From contig PYIU01000001.1 of the NCBI GenBank assembly GCA_003415625.1, forward strand, positions 8,000,210-8,064,209: a DNA stretch of 64,000 bases, read 5' to 3'. The DNA is from Aquanectria penicillioides (Eukaryota; Ascomycota; Sordariomycetes; Hypocreales; Nectriaceae). The stretch's first letter is position 1. Every line of letters starts with the position of its first letter. This document shows, piece by piece, positions 1-11,178 of the stretch. The notes under the pieces are model-generated. The model was not told the DNA's origin. It was given only the letters and a program-made list of their open reading frames with translations, and ran no database searches. Both the position numbers and the translations under genes were made by a program.

Positions 1-274
1 CCTCAGCGCGGCGGCGATTGAGCTCGTTCCATTCCTTGAGGTCCATGCCGGCGCAAAAGGCGCGCCCGGCACCCGTGATGACGGCGCAGCGCAGCGACGG
101 CTCGGCATCGTACCAGGCGAACAGCTTCTCGAGCTCGTACTGCGCCGCAACGGTCATGGAATTGAGCATCGTGGGCCGGTTGAAAACGACCAGCATTACG
201 TGCTGGACCGGGAATGATACGAGGCCATAGCTCTGAGGTGGGGGCTGTTGTTTGAAGGAGTGTTGCTGGGACAT
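1..274 (-). CDS. sidH: Enoyl-CoA hydratase/isomerase, SidH-like (5' part)
   Basis: Only the N-terminal ~91 codons are in the window; the gene runs off the left edge. On the minus strand the ATG at 274 opens a frame containing the crotonase signatures VVFNRPTMLNSM and VITGAGRAFCAGMDLKEW, the CoA-binding/oxyanion-hole region of the enoyl-CoA hydratase family. In fungi that make fusarinine/TAFC siderophores, SidH dehydrates mevalonyl-CoA to anhydromevalonyl-CoA, which SidF then transfers to hydroxyornithine. Crotonases have many roles, so the SidH assignment rests on the neighbours (ABC transporter, SidF-like and MirB-like genes) rather than on the domain. The gene is divergent from the ABC transporter and shares its 3 kb upstream region, which carries iron-type GATA motifs. 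The C-terminus, where a peroxisomal signal would sit, is outside the window. Confidence 0.72.
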   Translation of the reverse strand, partial: MSQQHSFKQQPPPQSYGLVSFPVQHVMLVVFNRPTMLNSMTVAAQYELEKLFAWYDAEPSLRCAVITGAGRAFCAGMDLKEWNELNRRRAE

Positions 275-1324
275 GGCGATAATATCTGGCCTGCGGGACG
301 GAGTGGATGAGTTATCGAGAAGAGCACGCGAGTCTGTTTTTTTCCTTTCCCTTGCTCTGTCGCCGCCTGATGATCTAACACGGTTGCGTGCAGGGAAAAC
401 TCGGCAGATCAGACCGTGTCTCGGAGAAGGGGGAAATCAAGTCAATGGAGCAATCTGGAACGTCGAGGACGGATTATAACTTGCCAGAGAACGAGGCAAG
501 GCTGGCTGGAACTGGAAATGCAGCAATGGTAGAAACAGACAGCTTGTGTGTGTTTTCAGCCTTTGTTGGGCTTCAGACGACGGGTAGAGCTTATTATTGG
601 AGGCGCATGTCCTGTAAAACGGCCAACGCAGCGGGCTTTTAGTGCGTCGTACGCCTCCGTAGCAGCTCCATGGCTTGGGAGGGGCAGTAGAGCTGAAAAG
701 GCTACGGCTCCAGACTCGATCCATGGCTGCTCCACGCTTCATGCTGGCTGGCTGGCTGCCCCATTTACCACACAGAGTGTCCATTGCAGACAACGCTCAT
801 TCAAGATGACTTCCGAAGGCGGCCCCCATGGCTGAAAAGCTCCGATTCTCGATATCCGGGCCTGCATGCAAGATGTGCTCGGCAATACAGTAGCTAATCC
901 CGCTCGAAACCGGGGGCTCGAGCCTCGGCAACTCGGCCGGCATCAATGCAACGTTGGGCAAGGAAGGTCCAGGCCCAGCACGGATTTCCTTCTTCTTTTC
1001 GTGTCCTGTCCCGTCCCGTCCCCCCGTCTGCATCAGATTACGGCTTTTACATCAACACCATCCGAAAAGGGTCATACAAGGAACAAGAGAAGAGAAGAAA
1101 AAAACAAAAAAAAACACCTCTCTCTGTTTCCCACTCTCTGTCTCTCTTTTCTCTCCTTCTTCGTTTCTCCCCACAACAAGCCCCAGGGCCCCTCCGGATA
1201 ATCCCCACCTGTGAATAAGCCCATGGCATTTGTTGCGCCACAAAGCCAGCGGCATCTATGCACCAGGCTGTTTGTGGTACTGCGGATTTGCACGCTCTCT
1301 TGTCCAGCTCCGTCATCAGCCGAT

Positions 1325-1333
1325 TTATCAGAT
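1325..1333 (-). promoter_or_regulatory. SreA-type GATA site (ATCTGATAA)
   Basis: Exact match on the minus strand to ATCWGATAA, the extended site described for the fungal iron repressor SreA. It lies about 1.05 kb upstream of the sidH start and 1.95 kb upstream of the ABC transporter. Confidence 0.55.
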
Positions 1334-2603
1334 GTGGCACCCTTTCAGCTTTATTAGTGTGTAATTACCACAGCACGTGTGGCCGTGTGATGCTCAGTCC
1401 GCCCCATCCCATCCCATCTCATCCCCATTCCGCTTTGCTACACAACCATGGCCCATGGTAGGGCATCGAGTCTCAGGCACCATGCTCCTTGCCGACGGCA
1501 GCGATCGACCTTGGCGGGAGCTTGATGGGCGTGTGCGGGCGTGTGCGGGCGTGTATGGTGCTGTCCGTCCTGGAGGTGGAGAGCTGTTCTGTCCTACTGC
1601 ACGCTAACACGTCGAGCTACTCCATATCAGTCGAATCAGATCAGCAAATTGGCTTGGTCCATGGCATCACATGTTTGTGGTATTTTTCAATTCCTTTCTT
1701 TTCCCCCCAGTCTCCCAACTAGGCAACCGCCATTTGCAGTTCAACGAGCCAGAATGACGCTCTGTGGCTGCGACGCAGTGACGCAGTGTCGCCCAGCGTC
1801 AGTTTTGGGATCCAGCGCCGAGCGAGCTTCGCCAGAGGGTGTCGTGCGTGGACACTTACGTATGGCGTATGGCGTATGGGCGCGGCCATCGGGAAGACAT
1901 GGCCGTCTACCGTTACCCTCAACTTCCATTGCCTAGGGGAAGAGGCACAGAAGGCCAGAAGGATGGCCCCCCCCCTCCCTTCGGAGGAACTAATGTTAGA
2001 CGACATGCCATTTACCCGTTGTGTGCCAGTGTGTGTGTGTGCATAGTATGTGTGTGAGCACCTTAGAAAACTGGTACGAATACCCCACGCCGACGTGCGT
2101 GGTGTGATGGAGCCGAGAGAGCTCGCAAACTAGGTAAAAAGGTCCCAAGTTCTGGCCCAAGCTTTCTCGAGAGCTATGCCCGAATAGAGGAGAGACGGGA
2201 CGAATCACGGGCGCTGAGCCCTGGGTTCTGGGCTGCAAAGGTAGCATCGTGTATACCGGTACACCACGCGCCGCCGCTGCTCTTCATACTAACTAATGGC
2301 TGTATCCCATGCACGTACACGGACGTCCGCGAACCGATCAGCACCGCACCACGAACAAGGAGTTCTTGGGAGCCCTCCCTCCTCCCTGGTGCTCCCTGGT
2401 CGGTTCTTCTCCCCACCCCCATCCGAGACGGGCATGTCGTGCTGGTCTGCCTCTGCTTGGGCCATGTCACAGGCCTTGCCGTGCCATCCCAACCATGCCA
2501 TGCCATGCCATGCCATGCCATGCCATAGGATGGGACGGGATGGGATGGGATGCCCTACCGAACTTGTACGAGGCAAAGTGATCCACATGGTGCCCGAGTT
2601 TTG

Positions 2604-2612
2604 ATCAGATAA
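2604..2612 (+). promoter_or_regulatory. SreA-type GATA site (ATCAGATAA)
   Basis: Exact ATCWGATAA match about 0.68 kb upstream of the ABC transporter start. It is one of a pair with the inverted copy at 2723-2731. Confidence 0.65.
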
Positions 2613-2722
2613 AAAAATTTTTCTCTTGCGGTAGCGGAGCGGATCTGGTTTAGCAGCTCGCGCCGTCCGCCGTCCGCCTTGGCCCCCTTGTGGTGAAACC
2701 GACGCCATGTGGGCGGCTCATC

Positions 2723-2731
2723 TTATCTGAT
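2723..2731 (-). promoter_or_regulatory. SreA-type GATA site (ATCAGATAA, inverted)
   Basis: Exact ATCWGATAA on the minus strand about 0.56 kb upstream of the ABC transporter. It is followed immediately by a one-mismatch copy (ATCAGATTA) at 2733-2741 and another GATA core, giving a composite GATA cluster. Confidence 0.65.
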
Positions 2732-3286
2732 CATCAGATTAGATACTTGTTCGCCACAATGCCTCCAAAAAGCAAGGGCCTTAGAGGGCTCAACAGAGGG
2801 GGGACCGTGAGGCTAGGGGCCGCTAGGGGCGTGTTTGAGCGCTGTAAGGCCTGTAATTGGGGGCGTGCAGGTGCCTGGACGCTCCACTCCCCTCCTCGGT
2901 TACGTAAGTGCAGGCGCTGCGCATATGCAGCAGCATGCACTACCCGATATCGGTCTGGGGCGAGGGCCCTGGGCCCTGCGCGAACTGAACTGAACTGAAC
3001 TGAGCTGCGCTGTGATGCGCTGTGGTGAGGCTGCACAGCGCCTGCAGAGCATGGGCTAGGCGCTGTAGACGGAGCGGACAGCGGGTTTAACAATGTGTTG
3101 TGTGGTAATTTTGTATAGATTTTTTTTTTCTGTTGCTCGTCGTGGGTCGTGTTGAAGAGACTCGATTCAGCCTCATCTCTTCTTCTTCTTCCCTCCTTCT
3201 TCTGTTCTTGCTCCTGTTTTTGACTTCTCACCAACCCGGGAAGCTTGTTGCGCTTACACCGTCGCCATTGTCGAGTTGTGCAAACC

Positions 3287-6200
3287 ATGGCAGACTCAAC
3301 ATCTCAGTCCCAGTCTCAAGCTGCGACTGAGCAACCGTCAACGTCGCCGCCGCCGCCGCCAAGCGCTGCTCCCGTCTCCAAGGTTAGTCGATGCTACCTC
3401 GCCCCCATGGTGATCGTCGTTGGCGCATGCTGAACCTCGTTTCCTTGTTTTCACCGTGTAGTGGAAGAATGCCTTTGGATACTTTGCCATCTACGTCCAG
3501 GCAAACCCGACCAAGCTCGACATCGTGCTGCTCGTCGTCGGCTTCTTCAGCGCCATCGCCTCTGGCGTGCCGTTCCCGCTGCTGGGCATCATCTTCGGCC
3601 AGCTGATCGACCAGTTCAACGACGAGACCTGCAGCACCGAGACCGACAGCGCCACCACCCAGGCCTACCAAGATGCCGTCAACGACAAGATCCTCTACGT
3701 CGTCTACCTCGCCATTGCCCAGTTCGGCTTCATGTACATCCACCTGGTGTGCTGGTCGCTTGGCGGCGCCCGCCTCGCCCAGCGCCTGCGCGAGCAGTAT
3801 CTCAGCAGCCTGCTTCACAAGGAGCCCTCTTTCTTCGACGATCTGCAAGCTGGCGAGGTGTCGTCGCGTCTCAATGGCGACATTTCCATGATCCGCTCGG
3901 GAACCTCGGAGAAGGTCGGTATCCTGCTGTCCAGCTTGTCCTTCTTCGTCTCGTCCTACACCGTCGCCTTCATCAAGAACGCCAAGCTCGCCGGCATCCT
4001 CGTCTCGCTGGTGCCCGCCTACTTTGGCATGTCGCTGGTCGGCGGCTACTTTATCGAAAAGTACTCGGTCAAGGCGTCCGATCGCTTCGACACGGCCTCG
4101 TCCATTGCGTCAGAGGCCCTGACTAATGTCTCTGTTGTCCACGCCTTCAACGCCAACGAGAAGTTGGAGAACAACTTCTCGACGCACCTGCGCAAGGCTC
4201 GCACCGAGGGCCTCAAGAAGTCGCTGGCCAATGGCATCCAGGCCGGCTTGATGTACTTCATTGCCTACGCCGCCAATGCCCTGGCCTTCTGGCAGGGCAG
4301 TATCATGATTGCCAAGACTGTCGAGAACAATGGCGAGGGAACCACTGTCGGCGCCGTCTTCACCGTCATCTTCATCCTGGTCGATGGTGAGTTTGCGCAA
4401 ACCAATTGCGCCTCGGCGCACTCACACAATTGCAATTGAAGCTAACATTCGTCTCTAGCGACCCTCGTGCTGAGTGAAGTTACCCCCTTCCTCCACATCT
4501 TTGCCGCCTCCTCCGCTGCCTTCAAGAAGCTCAAGGCCGACATGGAGCATCCATCTGCCATTGACGGAACCTCAGACGACGGCCTTCGACTGCCTGCCGA
4601 CACCGAGGGCCACTTTGAGCTGCGAAACGTTTCCTTCCGCTACCCATCTCGACCTGAGCAGACTGTCCTCAATGACGTCACCCTCAGCTGCCCTGCTGGC
4701 AAGAAGACTGCCCTTATTGGCTTCTCTGGCAGCGGCAAGTCTACTGTGGCTGCTTTAATGCTTCGTCTCTACGATCCCACCTCTGGCGCTGTTACTCTGG
4801 ACGGCCATGACCTTCGTGAGCTCAACACCCGCCAGGTTCGCAGCATGATTGGCTTTGTCCAGCAGGAGGCTACTCTCCTCGACCGATCTATCCTAGAAAA
4901 TATTGCCCACGGTCTGGTCAACTCTGGCGACGTCAACCATGACGCCATTCGCGAGGTGCTCCTTGGACCCAAGCTTGGTATCGTCGCTGCTGCCATCAGA
5001 GAAGGCCGAAGCGCCATGGATGCTGCCACTGAACAAGGTCCCACCGTCGTCCAAATTGTCGAAATGGCTGAGAACGCCGCAAGCCTCGCAGACGCCAAGC
5101 GCTTCATCGATAAGCTGCCAGAGGGCATGGGCACGGTTGTTGGATCCAGCGGTACCCTTCTCAGCGGTGGCCAGAAGCAGCGCATTGCTATTGCCCGTGG
5201 TCTGGTCAAGAACCCCAAGGTCCTGATTCTCGACGAGGCTACAGCTGCGCTCGACTCCAAGAGTGAAGGCGAAATCCTCGCTGCTCTGGAACGCTGCTCT
5301 GAAGGACGAACCGTCATCTCAGTTGCCCACCGTCTCTCCACCATCCAAAAGGCCGACAAGATCATTGTCATGGAGAACGGAAACATTTCCGAGGAAGGAA
5401 ACCACGCTGAACTCATGGAGAAGAACGGCGCCTACGCCAGTCTTGTCAACCTGCAAAACATCAAGGGCGATGGCACCGAGTCCAAGGCCGATGACATTTC
5501 CCTGAGCGGCCTCACCGAGACCGAAAAGGTTGGCAAGGGCTCTGAGAGTATCAGCAAGGCCGAGCTTGCCATCGAGATGAGCAAGGAGCACTCCAACGAG
5601 GACTCGTCGCCCGATACTGCCAGCGACGCTCCCGCCCCCGGCGAGAAAAAGTCGCTCTGGGGTCTGATCCGATCCATGTTCCCCTTCATCCGTCCTCACG
5701 CTATGATTGCACTCTTTGCCCTCGCTGGTGCCAGCATCGTTGGTGGTGCCTATTCCGCAGAGGCCGTCATCTTCGGTAACACTGTCGGCCACCTCACCCC
5801 TTGTGAGAGCCCCGACTACATCCGAGACAGCGGTCGCTTCTTCGGCCTCATGTTTTTCATCTTGGCCATTATCGAGTTCTTTGCCAACATCGTCAGCTGG
5901 GTCGGCTTTGGCTGGGTCTCTGAGAACGCCATCTACACCATCCGCGTCCTTCTGTTCCGTTCGCTTTTTGAGCAGGACGTCCAGTGGCACCAGTCTGAGA
6001 ACCGCACACCTTCCAGCCTGCTTGGATACATTACCAACGACGGAAACCAAATCTCTGGTCTCAGCGGATCCATCATCGGTACTGTTCTGTCCATTTGCAT
6101 CAACCTCGTCGCTGCCGTCATCTTGACCTTTGTCGTCGCCTGGAAGATTGCCATTGTGTGCTTGGCCATTGTGCCCCTTCTCCTTGGAGTCGGCCTTCAG

Positions 6201-7462
6201 CAGCTGCGCACCCTCGCCAAGTTTGAGGAGAAGCACGAAAACGCCTTCAACCAATCTGTGAGCATCAGTGTCGAGGCCGTCAACTCCATCAAGACTGTCG
6301 CCTCGCTGTCGCTCGAGCACGAGATCCTGGAGACCTACCGTCGCACACTCGATGGCCCGCGCAAGGAGGTCACCACCATCAGCTTCTACGCCAACCTGTG
6401 GCTCGGCCTTCAGTACTTTATCGGCAACCTTGCTTTCGGTCTTGCCTTCTGGTGGGGTTCCAAGCAGATCTTCGAGGGCCGCTACAACCAGACCCAGTTC
6501 ATCATCGTCGTCTTCTCTCTGCTGGTCAGCGCGCAGCTGTGGAGTCAGATGTTTGCCCTCGCTCCCGAGGTCACTAACGCCCACGCCGCTGTTGCGCGAG
6601 TCACTGGAATCATCGAGATGGGCTCCTCGGGCTCTGACCGCAGCCGCTCGGTCGAGAAGAAGAAGGACGTCGAGGCCAGCCCCGAGAGCAAGACCGTCAC
6701 CCCCACGCCCAGGGAGGCATTGACGTCAAGTTCCGCGATGTGCACTTCTCGTACCCTGCCCGCTCTACCGCTCCCGCTCTCCAAGGCCTCAGCCTGCACG
6801 TCCGCCCCGGCCAGTTCTGCGGTCTCGTCGGACCCTCCGGAGCCGGCAAGTCTACCATCATTTCCCTCGTCGAGCGCATGTACGTGCCGTCATCTGGAGA
6901 GATTCTCCTCGACGGCGCAGATATCACCAAGCAAACTGGACTCGCCTTCCGTGACGAAATCGCCCTGGTTCCCCAAGAGGGTGTGCTATTTGATGGCACC
7001 ATTCGCTTCAACGTGTCCCTCGGTGCTCGCCCCGGAAAGGAGGTTTCTGATGAGGAAATCATCGAAGCCTGCAAGCTGGCCAACATCCACGAGACCATCA
7101 TCAACATGCCCGACGGCTACGACACCATGTGCGGAGTTAATGGCAGCAAGCTCTCTGGTGGTCAGAAGCAGCGCTTGGCCATTGCCCGTGCTTTGGTGCG
7201 CAAGCCCAGGATGCTGATTCTGGACGAGCCTACCAGCGCCCTGGACGCCGAGTCGGAGAAGCACCTACAGGACGGTCTGGAGATTGCCTCGCGGGGCATC
7301 ACCGTCCTGGCCATTGCCCACCGCCTGCACACGATCCGCAAGGCCGATGTCATCTACCTGATCGAGGGCGGCCAGGTCGCCGACGCGGGTACGCACAACG
7401 AGCTGTACGAGCGCTCCGACACGTACCGCGCCAACGTGCTCAGCCAGATGATTGGCGGTTGA
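3287..7462 (+). CDS. Full ABC transporter (ABCB/MDR type, SitT-like) with a frame break
   Basis: Exons 3287-3382, 3462-4386 and 4459-7462 give TMD1-NBD1-TMD2-NBD2, about 1,341 aa once the frame is continuous. NBD1 has Walker A GFSGSGKST (about residue 427), signature LSGGQKQR and Walker B VLILDEATAAL. NBD2 has GPSGAGKST, LSGGQKQR and MLILDEPTSAL. The family exports lipophilic compounds across the plasma or vacuolar membrane. An ABC gene of this class (sitT) belongs to the fusarinine/TAFC cluster of Aspergillus, and here too it sits among siderophore genes. At about 6711-6714 the reading shifts by one base: NBD2 is intact but in another frame. Restoring one G in the AGGGAGG tract gives whole codons; alternatively a weak GTCGAG...CCCAG intron (6651-6712) would also rejoin the frames. 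The first option keeps a normal charged linker, so an assembly error or a true one-base deletion is more likely than splicing. Confidence 0.85.
6705..6716 (+). other. One-base frame break upstream of NBD2 in the ABC transporter
   Basis: The upstream frame reads ...TPTPREALTSS and would run on to 7217 as non-homologous sequence. The conserved start of NBD2 (GGIDVKFRDVHFSYP) begins at 6713 in a different frame. The total coding length is one base short of a multiple of three (4,025 nt). Confidence 0.8.
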
Positions 7463-10400
7463 TTAGAGCACTAAGAAAAAGTAAAATAGGGTAGCGGTGT
7501 TTATTTGTTTGGGATTACCGCTTTCATCATCTTTGTACTATCTATCCTCACATAGACGCCGCGGATGGCACACTTTGGCTTTTGTTTTTTTTTACAGGCG
7601 AGATGGGATTTAGGGATGCATCGAGGATAGACTTCTAGATTGATAATTTGGCGGGAGAGTTGTGCCGGCTGCTATGTATAGAGTAGTTTTTAATATCGTA
7701 CAAAAATGATATCCAGTTATCTGAGTTTGGACTTATTTGGTCATGTAAGAGGAGAGAAGACAATGTGAATTGAATGATACACGGCCAACTTAAAGATTAA
7801 GCTCTTTGAATTGCGCAGAATTAGATTGATGTAAATATGAGAGAGGAGGAAGATTTAGGGTACATGTCATATTTTGGTTGTTGTAGTTTGTGAGTGTGGG
7901 ACAGAAGGGACCTGATTGAGATTTGATGATTAGCAATTATTGAATCATCATCAACTGATAAATTAGATGCTGTAGAAGTTCCTCTCGTAGCGTATACAGC
8001 AGAATGAAGGTTATTTTACAAGGCTTCAGCAGATGGTGGTTCGTCACCCAGACTGCAGTGGAAAAGGGGGTACTCGATGTCTAATTGAATCCCGCGCAGC
8101 AATAATCCATCCCACCAAGGACAAACCCACTCATAGATCCTTTGGGATATTAGAAAAAGGCAATAATTTCCATAACTCCTCTCGGCGCTGCTGGTTCATG
8201 TATGACAGTCCAAAGACGAAGGGTGCCCCGGAATTACACTCTATGCAACTAGGATCTATATCCACCGCCCATGAACAGATCCCCCTTGACACGCGTACAG
8301 TTCGTAAGAAGATCCATCTTACATAGACTCCACAGGTTCGTCGTCGGGCCAAGGTTGCGGCCAAGATGGGCCGGGATTGATGGGCATACACCCAACTGAC
8401 AGGCCACCTCCCGCGGTCATGCAGCACATAGTACCAGGTATAAAGGAAGCCTATTTATTCTAATACGCGTACACAACTACTATACGCTACCTCTATTCAG
8501 AGAGGGGCAGTGGGTTTGTGGCTTTGGGATAGCAGACATATAGTAGTGACTGGCATTAGTAAACGCCGCTCCTTAAATGGTTGAGCCCAGATCGCGGCCT
8601 GTATCGATAGCTTCGTTTTTGCTCCCCCATCCCACTATAATACGCATACGCAATGCTTTTACGTTATACGTGCTCCTCTCCTCATCCGACGTGTCGGGTC
8701 GCGGGCGTGTGTTCCTGAGCAGTTGGCCGGGGATTCCTGGATGTGCGTCCCACGGTGGAACCCGCGGCCGTGGGTTTGGTATCGCAAGTCTACCATCTAC
8801 CATGTAGCTAATGTAGTGTGTCTGTACGCAACTGGATCGACCCGTGTAGTTTCCTATGTCGGGCACCGGCGTCGTGGGACCAACTGCTGGCTTGTGCTCG
8901 ACAAGTGGATGCGGATTGGGGGGGGGGGGGGGGGGGTATTGTATCTGATGGTACTACACTATGGTACTATGGTATGGTAGCAACCGATAGTCTGGATTTG
9001 TCTTGTCTCACAGCTGCCTACGGACTGTTGCAGCGGTTCCCCACGACTCCCACGCCCGTCACATTGCATCACATCACACACGGAACCCTGACAACGGGCT
9101 TGTCAGTCACGCTGGGCTGGGATTCTAACCGCAGAGCGAGCGCAGGTTCGCGGCGCAGCGCAGCAAGATATCACCACCCCCGAGAAAGAGAGAGAGCCAT
9201 GGGAACCCGCTGGAGAGGGCAAAATTTCTAATTGCCTGGTAGCTATAGGACGAGGCTCGGTGACACACGCATGGTTCCTATCTGTAACCTATTTCTCTCG
9301 GTGCAGGAACGCCTGGCTGGTGCATCTTGGACAAGCCGGCACTTGGACGAACGCTGCTTCAGATATTTCGAGTCCCTCTTGGCTCGACTGGGGTGTAGGG
9401 TCCACTGGCTCCTCCTCGCGAGAACAAAAGACGACATGGTGTTTAGAGGTTGAAATAAAGAGTTGTCTTTGTGCTAGAGTGGGAGCCTCTTTATTGTGGG
9501 TTAGAAAATGGGCTCCCTCCGGCGCGTGGCAACCGAGATACAGCGCCGGAACTGAGAAGAAGAGGTGGGCAGTTGGAGTCGCGCAGACCCTCCGAGTGGG
9601 CCAACACCAAATCACCAGACTTGGCAACGGAGATCAGATGAGGCAAAAAAGGAGCTGGGACGAGACGGGCTAGACTGGTCGTGCATGAAGCAGCACACAC
9701 ACTCGCACGCAAACGAGCACCACTTTTACACCGGTGCGTGCAAAGTGCTGCAAAGGATCACTGTTGCGGCCTTTTTTTCTTTTTAAGCTCGTCTGCACTT
9801 AGATTCCAGTATCGGCCGCCGTTGACGCCACGATAGACCAGGCGAGCCTTGCAAGCTTCATGGCTGGCTAATACGCGTTTCGTCGAGACGCTTCGTGGGG
9901 AGTCGAGACCGCTAGAGGCGTTGTGCCGAAGACGCAGCGACTCGACTGAGGAGTGTGTGGAGAGGAGCTGGGAACCGGGGACGAAGAGAGAGAAAAAAAA
10001 AAAAAAAAAGTACGCCCATGTTCCGTGGGATTCCGATCTTATCAATCTCACGCCCCCTCCACTCTTTCGAGCTATGGGCGTGTGGGCCGCCCAGGCACCG
10101 GGTGCCCCCTCTCCTTTGGGCCTAGCTCTGGCTCTTTGTGCGTGGCTTTTTGTGTTTTGCTTTTTCCCCTTCATCTTGGAAGTGGAAGGGGGGTCATCGC
10201 TTTGTCCTCTTTTGTCCCTCATTGCTACAGTGCGTGTGCGGAGGCGTGCGTGCTCTCGCTGGGCAGACAAGCTAGGCCTGGCTAAGACGGCTACATCTAC
10301 ATGTGGGCAACGGTTTCGGGCCTGAAGCCCCCAAGATGCTGGTGGTGCCGTAGTGCCGCCTTGCGGGACCGGGGTTCAAGGTTCAAGAGGAGAGATACAC

Positions 10401-11178
10401 AGAGAGACACAGAGAGAACAGACAAGGGTTTCTTTGCAGAATGGAGAAGCGAACCGGGGCTTCTGGGCGTGCATGTATGAGAGCTGACTGCATTGTACGT
10501 CCGTGTACTGCTGCTTGCACCCTCCCAGAACGAGTTTCCTCACATACACACATGCCTACCACGGAGTACCGGCTTCAAGCCAACCAGTCTTGCCGAGGGC
10601 GCGCCAGCCGAGAATCCTTTTGGGCCGGTGGAGAGCGCCGTCCGATGCTTCTCGGGTCATCCTACCGGCTAACACAGCGCATTCTTGTACATGCGTGCAG
10701 GCCGTCGCTCATTTACCGACATGGACATGGCTCTGCATTAGCAGTCTCTGAGGCATGGAACCAAGTGGCCCAGTGGAGTTTGCACCTCGTCGCCGCCCAC
10801 CCTTGGCCCGCAGCGAGGCGTCGGTCGTCCTTTGCTGTCCTCCCACCTCCGGAGTAGCATCGAGTCGAGTGCAAATCCACGGCCCAGCCAAGGATCCCAG
10901 ACACTGGAACTCTCTGGACACCGCTGCAGCCATCTCCACTGCCATTGCCGCTGCCCGCTGGTGCCCGCGTTGCTTGGCCAAGCTTGGCCCAGCGTCGCCC
11001 AGCCCGCCGCCCACTGCAACACCGAGATCGGTCGCCGCGGCAGTTCTAGGTATAAATCTATAGGCAGAGACGAAGAAACCACTGCGACTCCCATCTGCTA
11101 AGGAGCAGCAACAGCAAAAGAACCCCCCGTCTCCATCCAATTAGCCGCCCAGTTCTCCTCCCAAGACAAGCTCTCACC
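7463..11178. other. Long intergenic region upstream of sidF
   Basis: 3.7 kb with no supported gene. It contains a G19 run at 8918-8936, an A17 run at 9993-10009, weak GATA variants (aactgataa at 7953-7961, ttatctgag at 7717-7725, atcagatga at 9633-9641) and many short unconvincing frames. Part of it is presumably 3' UTR of the ABC gene and promoter or leader of the next gene. Confidence 0.6.

Larger units (their letters stand above)
275..3286. other. Divergent intergenic promoter region (sidH / ABC transporter)
   Basis: About 3 kb with no credible gene. It holds three exact ATCWGATAA motifs (listed separately), one-mismatch variants at 1032-1040, 1635-1643 and 2733-2741, a CATGC pentamer array at about 2494-2526 followed by GGGAT repeats, and a pyrimidine-rich tract at about 3170-3230 that looks like the 5' leader of the ABC transporter gene. 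Short open frames here have no recognisable domain. Confidence 0.7.

Noticed and set aside
2494..2550. CATGC and GGGAT short tandem repeats as a possible CRISPR or origin
   Set aside because: Simple pentamer microsatellites without spacers in a eukaryotic genome; ordinary promoter low complexity.
5319..6584. 421-codon minus-strand frame
   Set aside because: Antisense of conserved ABC transporter coding sequence; codon-bias shadow with no domain.
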